DNA from: Rubellicoccus peritrichatus
GTDB taxonomy: Bacteria; Verrucomicrobiota; Verrucomicrobiia; Opitutales; Cerasicoccaceae
Reading direction: 5' to 3'
DNA length: 64,000 nt
Assembly: GCF_033100135.1 (NCBI RefSeq)
Contig: NZ_CP136920.1
Span: 4,459,001-4,523,000, forward strand
Position numbers and translations under genes: made by a program. Position 1 is the stretch's first letter; each line of letters opens with the position of its first letter. Positions 1-6,611 of the stretch are shown piece by piece. The notes below the pieces were generated by a model. The model was given only the letters and a program-made list of their open reading frames with translations, did not search any database and had not been told where the DNA came from.

Positions 1-2
1 GC

Positions 3-410
3 GATGAAACAGATCAGGTCACCATAAAAGAGGAAGAAGGAAATCAGGTTATATTTTATGAACGTGTGGACGGATATCGGCCTGAAAGAAATTTAGAGAA
101 AACACTCAATCCAGATGGCTCGTCATGCCGAAAACTTCAGACTCTAGTAAATTTTAGCTTAGAAAACCGAAGCTTGAACTTTCAGGCGAAGGATGTGCTG
201 GATGGAATCATATATGAGGTTCGAATCGAATCTTGTGGGACTACTTCTACGGCAGACTTATTTTGCCCAAGATATTCAAGTGACCCTCAAATAAAAAAGG
301 CTGGCGAGCTACTTGATGCCCTGTTCGAGCAGATTGAAAACGAAGTTTCAAATGGAACAAAGGGCGCAACCAGGCGATTGTGGCAACGCCTTTGGCGCGC
401 CACATCTTAA
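3..410 (+). CDS. Hypothetical protein, 5' end outside window (cassette-like ORF 1)
   Basis: The reading frame is open from the left edge to a TAA at 408-410, so the gene probably starts outside the window; a GTG at 66 is the only strong internal start. The visible 135 residues are acidic at first (IKEEEGNQV), then have a few Cys residues in a mixed alpha/beta pattern, and end in a basic Trp-rich tail (RRLWQRLWRATS). I recognise no family. The stop codon lies inside the inverted repeat at 364-418, as is common in integron gene cassettes. The tail residues coded by that repeat may therefore be incidental. Confidence 0.5.
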   Translation, partial: DETDQVTIKEEEGNQVIFYERVDGYRPERNLEKTLNPDGSSCRKLQTLVNFSLENRSLNFQAKDVLDGIIYEVRIESCGTTSTADLFCPRYSSDPQIKKAGELLDALFEQIENEVSNGTKGATRRLWQRLWRATS

Positions 411-418
411 CGCTAGAA
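364..418 (+). repeat. attC-like inverted repeat, site 1
   Basis: TGTGGC (379-384) pairs with GCCACA (399-404) and CGCC (387-390) pairs with GGCG (394-397), separated by a small A/C internal loop. The left flank is GCGCAAC and the right flank is AACGCTAGAA. The same plan recurs at 1721 and 2202. The bases just after the site (GCTAGAA) nearly complement the TTCTAAC at the end of the next ORF, as expected when an integron cassette carries its own R' and R'' boxes. Identification as attC is an inference. Confidence 0.5.
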
Positions 419-425
419 TAAAACG

Positions 426-797
426 ATGGGCAAGCATCCACCACTATCAGAGTTACAGAAATGTATTCGACGATGGAAGAAAGGCTATCTCTCGGAACGT
501 GAAGTTGTAGATGGACTTTTTGCCAGTATGAAGAAGGAAGACTTGTTGACGCTCTCTGACGAATGTCCTGAGGCGCTATTGGCACTTTTGAAAACTGAAG
601 TGAGCAGGTTCCCTAAAGCCGATAAGGGGTGGGATGGCTTTTATTTAGGAACTGTGTCGGAGTATAGTCCCAGTATTTCTCAAGAACGAATTCGAAAAAT
701 AGGTTTAGAAGAAACTAAACGGATTCGTATCGGTGTTGAATTATTTAGGAATTGGCTAAAAGAAAATGGGGATAGTCGCAGTGAAAGGAAATTCTAA
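426..797 (+). CDS. Hypothetical protein (cassette-like ORF 2)
   Basis: This ORF codes for a 123-residue, mostly helical, charged protein with no signal peptide or membrane segment, so it is probably cytoplasmic. It begins MGKHPPLSELQKC and ends with a basic SRSERKF tail. I do not recognise the family. The ATG at 426 is only 16 bases after the preceding ORF's stop, directly behind the first inverted repeat. The TAA stop (795-797) lies inside the TCTAAC that begins the next repeat. This tight ORF-repeat-ORF packing on one strand is the arrangement of integron cassettes. Confidence 0.6.
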   Translation: MGKHPPLSELQKCIRRWKKGYLSEREVVDGLFASMKKEDLLTLSDECPEALLALLKTEVSRFPKADKGWDGFYLGTVSEYSPSISQERIRKIGLEETKRIRIGVELFRNWLKENGDSRSERKF

Positions 798-860
798 CAA
801 GTCGGTGCAGACAACTCCGAACCCTGACGGGCTCTGCGTGTCTGGCCTCTGACGTTGGGA
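793..860 (+). repeat. attC-like inverted repeat, site 2
   Basis: The site starts TCTAACAAGTCGG, close to the attC R'' consensus RYYYAAC, and ends with ACGTTGGGA, close to the R' consensus GTTRRRY. CAGAC (808-812) can pair with GTCTG (840-844), and GTC/GAC pairs flank it. It shares TCTAAC-N-AGTCGG with site 4 at 2202. It carries the stop codon of the preceding ORF. Confidence 0.5.
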
Positions 861-1034
861 CGGACTCGCTTCGCTCGCCGTCCCAACTCCGCACTGAGCC
901 AGCTCAAGCAGCTTGTCGGTTCGGCGCGAAGCGCCTCCCAATAAATTACTTGAGGCGACTTCGGGATTGTCACTTCGCTAGCAAGTTTGCTATGTTCCAG
1001 ACCTTCGCGCCTCAGCGCGGAGTCCTAGAAGGAA
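861..1034. other. Non-coding stretch with nested hairpins between cassette-like ORFs
   Basis: No credible ORF is present. GTTGGGACGG (854-863) pairs with CCGTCCCAAC (882-891). GGCGC-GAA-GCGCC (923-935) is a perfect short hairpin. TGAGGCGA (951-958) pairs with TCGCGCCTCA (1005-1014) apart from two bulged bases. These could be one or two further attC-like sites with no gene between them, since the TCCCAAC at 885-891 complements the GTTGGGA that ends site 2. Confidence 0.35.
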
Positions 1035-1712
1035 ATGAAATACATCCACGACCTATTGCAGCGTATGAAGTCTAAAGAAAGACTTCCAGGAACTGACGAT
1101 CATGGGAGCAGCAAAGACCGTGTTGCGTGGCAAGCAACACGTGAAGCTGAAACAATTTCAGACACAGAGCACCTCAAGAAAATCGAACTTCTTTTGAAGA
1201 AGAAAATCAGTAAAAAAGATCTGAGAAGTCTGATATTTATCATCAGCTGGATCATACATAATACTGGCAACGCTCATGCAAAAGAAGTTTATCTGTCGAT
1301 CCCATGGGAGGACGCTGACGATTACACTATGATGAACCTAATTGATGGTGCCATAAGAGCAGATTTGATCGAATATATTGATCGAGTTCGCCAGATGATC
1401 AAAAAAACTGAATCAGGAAGTGATCACTACTCCTCAGCAATAGAGTATTTCGGAAAGATTGGAAAGTTGGATGCATTGCATGACATTGGAAGCGAACTCG
1501 ACGCTGACTGCTCTGGCCATTTTGAGCCGTTCATCTGCTGCACAGAATTAGCAAGAATAGGAAGCACTGATGCCATCCCCTACCTTGAACGAGCAATCGA
1601 AAGGCATCAAAAGGGAAGGAAGCAGTGGCAAAAGCAAACTATTGCATGGTCTACAAGAGCTATCGAAAGAATCCAGAACAATGAAGATCCAGCAACCCCA
1701 TGGTGGAACTAA
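1035..1712 (+). CDS. Helical-repeat hypothetical protein (cassette-like ORF 3)
   Basis: This ORF codes for 225 residues. The first 60 are highly charged and the rest looks like amphipathic helix pairs. Residues about 130-215 contain two spaced units (AIEYFGKIGKLDALHDI and ELARIGSTDAIPYLERAI) resembling HEAT/PBS-lyase-type repeats, which usually mediate protein binding. There is no signal peptide, so it is probably cytoplasmic. The ATG follows GAAGGAA, a plausible Shine-Dalgarno. Flanking structured repeats on both sides suggest it is one unit of a mobile cassette array. Its function is unknown. Confidence 0.6.
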   Translation: MKYIHDLLQRMKSKERLPGTDDHGSSKDRVAWQATREAETISDTEHLKKIELLLKKKISKKDLRSLIFIISWIIHNTGNAHAKEVYLSIPWEDADDYTMMNLIDGAIRADLIEYIDRVRQMIKKTESGSDHYSSAIEYFGKIGKLDALHDIGSELDADCSGHFEPFICCTELARIGSTDAIPYLERAIERHQKGRKQWQKQTIAWSTRAIERIQNNEDPATPWWN

Positions 1713-1720
1713 AACTAGAA

Positions 1721-1767
1721 CTAGCCTATGGTGGCAACGGCTGACGCCGTCGCCACATCTCAACGTT
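1721..1767 (+). repeat. attC-like inverted repeat, site 3
   Basis: GTGGC (1731-1735) pairs with GCCAC (1752-1756) and ACGGC (1737-1741) pairs with GCCGT (1746-1750), with an A/C mismatch between the two helices and the loop TGAC. The right flank, CATCTCAACGTT, closely matches CATCTTAACGCT of site 1. It lies between the ORF ending at 1712 and the ORF starting at 1776. Confidence 0.5.
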
Positions 1768-1775
1768 CGCAGAAC

Positions 1776-2219
1776 ATGAAAAAAGTAACCATCATATCAC
1801 TCCTAATCGCAACCGGTCTATTGAATGCAAAGATTCCGTTAGAATTCACCGAAATCGAGTATGTCGCGAAACATCTAGACCGAATAAAAATAGAAGAAGT
1901 GAACCTAATCGAAACCGATGAACTTAAAATTGGAAGCGTGATTGAAGTTATTGGAAGCTACGAGCTAGGGTCTACCCAAAACGCTCTGTTAGGGCTTTCG
2001 ATCACTTCGACAGAAAAGAACGGTCAGCACTACCCTAAGAAAGAAGAACAAAAGAAAATTGAGAAAGGTTCTGGAGATTTCAGACTTCTCAGAAAGATTG
2101 ATCGAAACGGTGGAATACACTTATCGATTTATCCACTCGCTGAATCTGGAAACTACGAACAGAGCACTAGTCGACTCTACTTCCTTGAGCTAAAAAATGA
2201 CTCTAACCAGTCGGAGTGA
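1776..2219 (+). CDS. Secreted hypothetical protein (cassette-like ORF 4)
   Basis: I place the start at the ATG at 1776, because translation from there opens with a Sec signal peptide (MKKVTIISLLIATGLLNA) and upstream codons fall in the structured repeat. The mature part is about 130 residues with alternating beta-strand patterns (KIGSVIEVIGSYELG; LSIYPLAESG) and a charged lysine/glutamate-rich middle. It is probably periplasmic or exported. I do not recognise the family. The stop codon lies within the next repeat. Carrying its own start and export signal is compatible with a self-contained gene cassette. Confidence 0.6.
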   Translation: MKKVTIISLLIATGLLNAKIPLEFTEIEYVAKHLDRIKIEEVNLIETDELKIGSVIEVIGSYELGSTQNALLGLSITSTEKNGQHYPKKEEQKKIEKGSGDFRLLRKIDRNGGIHLSIYPLAESGNYEQSTSRLYFLELKNDSNQSE

Positions 2220-2268
2220 GCAACTAGTGCGCTACGCCCACTAGTCGCTCATTCTCCACGTTCTACGA
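2202..2268 (+). repeat. attC-like inverted repeat, site 4
   Basis: The site starts TCTAACCAGTCGG. TGAGC (2217-2221) pairs with GCTCA (2247-2251) and ACTAGTG (2223-2229) pairs with CACTAGT (2239-2245), with the same A/C mismatch as sites 1 and 3. GAG upstream and CTC downstream extend the helix with two extra bases on one side, like the extrahelical bases of attC sites. It ends CCACGTTCTA. Confidence 0.5.
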
Positions 2269-2270
2269 AA

Positions 2271-2510
2271 ATGAAAAACATCCTCCTTGGCATCATTGCT
2301 TTTTTAATTGCTGCATCATTCTTGCAAGCAGATGAAGTTCCTTCGGTTAGCAAGCTGGCCAAGCTTTGGAATGATTGAAACAGAGGGAATCAGCCAAACA
2401 AACTGCTTCAAGCCGGTGCATATCAACAAAAGCGGCAAGAGCTGTATAACCAATTACAGGCTGAGCTACAAGCAGCAGAAGAAGCAAAAAAGCCCAAAGT
2501 GATCGATTGA
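2271..2510 (+). pseudogene. Small secreted protein gene interrupted by an in-frame TGA
   Basis: The ATG at 2271 opens a signal peptide (MKNILLGIIAFLIAASFLQA), followed by DEVPSVSKLAKLWND and a TGA at codon 36 (2376-2378). The same frame then continues for 43 sense codons, giving a glutamine/alanine-rich helical segment (QQKRQELYNQLQAELQAAEE) that ends at TGA 2508-2510. The downstream segment looks like real protein, so I read this as one 79-codon gene with a nonsense mutation. A genuine 35-residue secreted peptide or stop readthrough cannot be excluded. It is the last unit of the cassette-like array. Confidence 0.5.
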
Positions 2511-2518
2511 TTACAGAC

Positions 2519-4873
2519 TTATTCCTCAGCAGAAAGCAGATCGTCCATGACTGGCTCGGAGCGTTCTTGTCTCGGATGGTTTTTCTGTAAGTCACGTATA
2601 GTATCTGGATTGCCTATCACATAGAGCATGTCACCAGCCATCATAACTTCATCTGGACGAGGCGATGTCATACGATGTTGTCCTCTTTGAATACCAAGGA
2701 CACTGATACCATACGTTTTACGCAAATTCGCACTGGCAAGAGTTTCATCTACAAAAATTGAGTCTTTAGGGAGAAACAGCTTTTCCACCTTCAAAGTTGG
2801 AGTGCTGGTATCGTGTCTACCTTCCGCTCGCTTTTCTTCCAGAAAGCGCTTGGCTGCCTCATTCTGTCTTTCCTCACCAAAGAGATACAAACGATCAAAC
2901 GGAAATAGCCGAGCAGATGCTTCAGGACCGTAAAGCACCTGACCGTTGCGCGAAAGTGCGATAAGCGTCGCCCCAGTCTCCTCGCGCAAGAGCAGCTCAC
3001 TGATACGCTTGCCACATGCCTTTGACAGTGCCGGAAGCACGACCTCCTTCACGTTGACTGGCCAGGGATATTTCGCCGATATCTCTTCAAGTGCAGATGC
3101 CTCACGGGCTTCCTCTTCTTCGCGGGAGCGCTGGTTAAAGCTATCCATAAAGAGATACTCTAAGCGGCTATTGACGTGGATAATGCGCTTCCAAAAGAAA
3201 AATGAAGCTCCTCCCACCAGAATAACAAAAGCAGCCAAAGCGACACCACTTGGCAAGTATTCAGCTGCTGCTGAAAGGTAAATACCACCAACCAGAACCG
3301 CCAATCCCGCAACACTCACTGTGGTGAAGATATTCTGCATCCGACCATGCAGATACTGCTTGGCAGAAGTCCCGGAGAACACACTGTCTGTTACGATCAG
3401 AACAATGGCGTTGAGATTACGCAGAATAGAAGAAAAGAAAGGCAAGCAAAGTACAGCAGCAAGTGTCCAGGTAGCAGGGCCAATCCAGTTGCGATACTCA
3501 GCCAGACCATTATTGCCCTTAATGTAACCATTAAAAACATAGACACTCAGAATAATCGCATTGAGCAGAAAAAACGTTATGATAATTTGTGTGATCGGAC
3601 GTTTCAAGAGCCTCCATAGAAAAATGCGCCCTACTCCAACTCGAACCTCTCCAACCAGATTACGATAAAACTCCCCCAGTGTTCTAATTGGCGGTGGGAC
3701 TCTACTCGCGATCGCTTCATAGATCGTATTAACACGAATTGACAAAGTGATACCGGCAATCGTGGTCAAAACCGAGACTCCGACGGCAATTGCCATTAAC
3801 TCGGAGTTAGCAACCCCGAGCGTTTGTGCCAATGTTGCGATGATGAAACTGAATTCACCAATCTGAGCTTTAACCACTGAAGCCCGAAATGAGGTATCGG
3901 CATCCTGACCACTTAGAAACAAGCCCAGCCAAACTGTCCCTACCTTCGCGATAACGACCAGAGCTGACATCAGAATAATCTGCCACCAGTAACCGATAAT
4001 TTCAGTGGGCTCGATCAACATTCCTGCTGCCACAAAGAAAACTGCACAAAAGACATTTCTCAATGGTGCCGTCAGGTGCTCGATCCGGTGCGCCAAAGAT
4101 GATTGAGAAAGAATCGATCCGGCAAGAAAGGCACCTAATGCAACGGAAAGGTGCAGGTAGACGGCCAACGTCCCTAACCCAAGCATAAGTGCAACGGCGC
4201 ATATTGTTGTTAGCTCAGGGTCGTTAAAGCTCTCAAGCAACTTCAAAATCCGCGGAGCAAATAACCGCCCAAGACAATAGACAGCGACGGTAAATACAGC
4301 GATGACAAAGGTGACTTTCCAAAGGTCAAGCCAGTCGACATGCCCTGAAACGGCGACCCCTGAAAGCAAAACTAAAAGGGTGACTGCCAGAATGTCTTCC
4401 AGGATTAGTATGCCGATAGCCAAGTGAGCATGAGAACGGTTGATCCGTCCGAGACTTTGCAACACCGATATCGTGATCATCGATGAACTGATCGCCAGTA
4501 ATGCCCCAAGGAAAATCCCTTTAACCCCACCCCAGCCAAACAAAGGTGCCATCTGTGTCCCGATTAGAATCATGACAACAGTCTGTAATATCACAGCCAA
4601 TACTGCAGGCATCAGGACTTTCCTTAAGCGGGATATGTCAAACTCCATGCCGATGTAGAACATCAGGAATACCACTCCGAGTTCACTAAGCGAATGGACC
4701 GCATGAATATCGTGAATAGGAGAATGAGAGAGCAGATTTGGGCCAATCAGAAACCCGGCCAGCACATAACCAAGAAACACCGGAAGACGTAATCTGCGAA
4801 AGATCAGGGTGACAAATGCAGCACACAAAAGCAGCACTCCCAAATCGACAATCAAACCGGTAGCTTCATCCAC
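2519..4873 (-). CDS. KefB-type (CPA2) monovalent cation:proton antiporter with two C-terminal TrkA-C domains
   Basis: This is a 784-residue inner-membrane protein. Residues about 5-385 form the CPA2 exchanger core, starting GLIVDLGVLLLCAAF and including the loop AISSSMITISVL and the acidic motif ILEDI in a membrane helix, the expected ion-binding region. Residues 415-560 add about four further membrane helices. The cytosolic tail has two TrkA-C/RCK_C-like units at about 610-685 and 715-775, which in this family bind small ligands and gate transport. No TrkA-N nucleotide-binding fold is seen, unlike KefB/KefC proper. The likely role is K+ or Na+/H+ exchange for pH or ion balance. It stands alone between the cassette-like array and an oppositely oriented gene. 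Confidence 0.9.
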   Translation of the reverse strand: MDEATGLIVDLGVLLLCAAFVTLIFRRLRLPVFLGYVLAGFLIGPNLLSHSPIHDIHAVHSLSELGVVFLMFYIGMEFDISRLRKVLMPAVLAVILQTVVMILIGTQMAPLFGWGGVKGIFLGALLAISSSMITISVLQSLGRINRSHAHLAIGILILEDILAVTLLVLLSGVAVSGHVDWLDLWKVTFVIAVFTVAVYCLGRLFAPRILKLLESFNDPELTTICAVALMLGLGTLAVYLHLSVALGAFLAGSILSQSSLAHRIEHLTAPLRNVFCAVFFVAAGMLIEPTEIIGYWWQIILMSALVVIAKVGTVWLGLFLSGQDADTSFRASVVKAQIGEFSFIIATLAQTLGVANSELMAIAVGVSVLTTIAGITLSIRVNTIYEAIASRVPPPIRTLGEFYRNLVGEVRVGVGRIFLWRLLKRPITQIIITFFLLNAIILSVYVFNGYIKGNNGLAEYRNWIGPATWTLAAVLCLPFFSSILRNLNAIVLIVTDSVFSGTSAKQYLHGRMQNIFTTVSVAGLAVLVGGIYLSAAAEYLPSGVALAAFVILVGGASFFFWKRIIHVNSRLEYLFMDSFNQRSREEEEAREASALEEISAKYPWPVNVKEVVLPALSKACGKRISELLLREETGATLIALSRNGQVLYGPEASARLFPFDRLYLFGEERQNEAAKRFLEEKRAEGRHDTSTPTLKVEKLFLPKDSIFVDETLASANLRKTYGISVLGIQRGQHRMTSPRPDEVMMAGDMLYVIGNPDTIRDLQKNHPRQERSEPVMDDLLSAEE

Positions 4874-5029
4874 GAAATTATTTTGGCAAAGGCTTTTGCA
4901 CTCGGCAACCTATATTCCGATGCCTCTAAAAAATCCTGTCAAACCAATGAAAGCTGAACGGCATTTATTAGTAGGACAAGCAATATCTAAAACATTAATA
5001 AAATGGGCTATTCTGATCAAAACCAATAC

Positions 5030-5064
5030 AGTAATAGAAAAGCCGCCCCCCTAAGGAGGCGGCC
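5030..5064 (-). terminator. Rho-independent terminator of a very short minus-strand unit
   Basis: GCCGCC (5042-5047) pairs with GGCGGC (5058-5063), extended inside by further C-G pairs. On the minus strand the hairpin is followed by TTTTCTATT. No long minus-strand gene ends here, so it seems to serve the tiny ORF at 5082-5111. Confidence 0.6.
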
Positions 5065-5081
5065 TCTCGTATATTCCCCAA

Positions 5082-5111
5082 TTACCCTGGATAGCTACCG
5101 GGGTAGATCAA
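5082..5111 (-). CDS. Candidate 9-codon ORF (TTG start) with strong ribosome binding site
   Basis: On the minus strand, AAAAAAAGGAG is followed after five bases by TTG and the codons for (M)IYPGSYPG, then TAA. A terminator follows about 20 bases later. The transcribed unit would be only about 90 bases. It could be a true micropeptide, a leader peptide, or a small RNA whose GGAG is accessible by chance. The YPG-SYPG repetition is striking, but I know no family for it. A weak promoter (TTGCAA, 17 bases, GACATA) can be drawn upstream. Confidence 0.3.
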   Translation of the reverse strand: MIYPGSYPG

Positions 5112-5194
5112 GGATTCTCCTTTTTTTGAGCTATGTCCATCACAAACTGTGCTATTGCAATGTGCTTCTATTTCTGTGAAATATTTGCTCTAGG

Positions 5195-6172
5195 ATGATG
5201 ACCCCAGCTAGACTTGTCATGATGACCATTGTCATCGGATTGCTATCCTGTTCAGCCACGGCAAACCCCATATTTTTGCGGGGAGCCAATGGCTCAGAAA
5301 TTGAAGTTTTTGGTGTCCTTGAAGGCAATTTGAAGGGACTCGTCCTCAAAGTTCAGGAAGAAGATGACTTAATTACAGTTCCATGGTCAAAGTTGGATTT
5401 GGAATTTCTCGAAGAAGCTCATCCGGATATCCACGACGCCTATAGAGAGTGTCAATTTGGTGAGCCGGTTTTCCTCAAAATGGGCGGCTTTGCAGATTAT
5501 GTTAATTTCGAAGAGGCCATTACTCGTCTTTACCAAGGCCTTGAACGTTCACGCTTTTACACCATCCCGGAAAACATTGACTACATCTTTGAAGATGATC
5601 CCGACATCATTCGTATGAAGGAACGCGATATCGCTCGTTACAGTCGAGAAATCAGGTCAATGCGACGCGACATGCAAGAATTTCTGCGTGAGATTTACCC
5701 CAAAGAGTCGATCATTATTGACGACTCAGGTGTTGTTCATCGCAAAGAACGCGATGGAATCCCCGAACCACAAAAAGGGGAAACTTCCCTACGCGTGATC
5801 ATAGAGTACATAGCCGACACACGCTCATCTGTTTCGCGAATGGGCATTAATTACCTTCGTGAAGTAACTTTATTTCGAGAAGATTTTCGAAGCACAGTTG
5901 GTGAAGTAAGGAACAGCATCCCGAATGCAACCTTCCACTATGGCAACGCCGACCATATGAAACTACCAGGTCTCATTGATGAATCCCGTGAATCAATTGA
6001 TCATTTCATGGAATCAAAAAGTTTCCATCGCGGACAGCAGTACAAACTCGGAGAATTCTACAATTTTGTCTACGCATTGGCCGATGAATACGGTGTGTCC
6101 TATCGTGACAAATCTTTTACAGAAAATACTGATGAAAAGTTTCCGCGTCTTGACTTCAGTGGTAGTTTTTGA
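5195..6172 (+). CDS. Lipoprotein/secreted protein with SHD1-like N-terminal domain
   Basis: This ORF codes for 325 residues. The N-terminus is a hydrophobic signal with a lipobox-like LLSC (about residues 16-19), suggesting a lipoprotein; start codons at 5195, 5198, 5219 and 5222 are all possible. Residues about 27-80 (FLRGANGSEIEVFGVLEG...ITVPWSKLDLEFLEEAHP) follow the pattern of SHD1-like domains, common in planctomycete and verrucomicrobial envelope proteins. The remaining 240 residues are charged and mostly helical, with an Arg/Met-rich stretch at about 140-170, and are not recognised. The role is probably structural or binding in the periplasm. Confidence 0.75.
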   Translation: MMTPARLVMMTIVIGLLSCSATANPIFLRGANGSEIEVFGVLEGNLKGLVLKVQEEDDLITVPWSKLDLEFLEEAHPDIHDAYRECQFGEPVFLKMGGFADYVNFEEAITRLYQGLERSRFYTIPENIDYIFEDDPDIIRMKERDIARYSREIRSMRRDMQEFLREIYPKESIIIDDSGVVHRKERDGIPEPQKGETSLRVIIEYIADTRSSVSRMGINYLREVTLFREDFRSTVGEVRNSIPNATFHYGNADHMKLPGLIDESRESIDHFMESKSFHRGQQYKLGEFYNFVYALADEYGVSYRDKSFTENTDEKFPRLDFSGSF

Positions 6173-6287
6173 GAGTAACGATTGTGTAACTTATTTAACA
6201 ATAAGTTGCTACATTGCAGGATGAAGTTCCTGGCTCAATGTAGTAAATACAATACTTCTGTTTTCCTCCTTATTAGTTTTCTATTTA

Positions 6288-6530
6288 ATGAATGATCGTT
6301 TTCTCCCCTCACTAAGCCAAGTCCGCGCTGCTTCTGAAGAGCTACCTGACCCTGAGATTTGGCCCGAAAACGAATATTCCGTCCCCATTGAAGGATCTAA
6401 GAAAGTTCACGAAGTGATCTTCAGCCGTGTCAAATTTGCCAGTCGTTCCAATGGTCGCACCTATCGGTGGGTTTACGATGGAAAAATCCTGATCCGCAGC
6501 AACAAGGGCAGCGAAAAAGCAGATAGCTAG
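6288..6530 (+). CDS. Small conserved-looking hypothetical protein
   Basis: This ORF codes for an 80-residue soluble protein with no signal peptide. The centre (VHEVIFSRVKFASRSNGRTYRWVYDGKILIRS) reads as a small beta-sheet unit with a basic, aromatic-rich surface, and the N-terminus is acidic and Pro-rich. The family is unknown. It lies alone, ending before two hairpins that separate it from the convergent glgB gene. Confidence 0.65.
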   Translation: MNDRFLPSLSQVRAASEELPDPEIWPENEYSVPIEGSKKVHEVIFSRVKFASRSNGRTYRWVYDGKILIRSNKGSEKADS

Positions 6531-6536
6531 TATCTG

Positions 6537-6606
6537 TAAGCGAATTTTATTCGCTTAAGCGTGGCATGCTTTTGAGGTAGGGCTTGTCAGGAGACTGTGC
6601 CCTACC
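6537..6606. terminator. Two hairpins between convergent genes
   Basis: TAAGCGAA (6537-6544) pairs with TTCGCTTA (6550-6557), loop TTTTA. Further right, GGTAGGGC pairs with GCCCTACC (to about 6606) around a 15-base loop; on the minus strand it is directly preceded by glgB's stop. Neither has a strong T-tract, but position and symmetry fit shared termination of the 6288-6530 gene and glgB. Confidence 0.5.
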
Positions 6607-6611
6607 AAAAT

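Noticed and set aside
2347-2595. 82-codon minus-strand ORF over the broken small gene
   Set aside because: It overlaps the antiporter's 3' end and is the complement of a better plus-strand reading frame.
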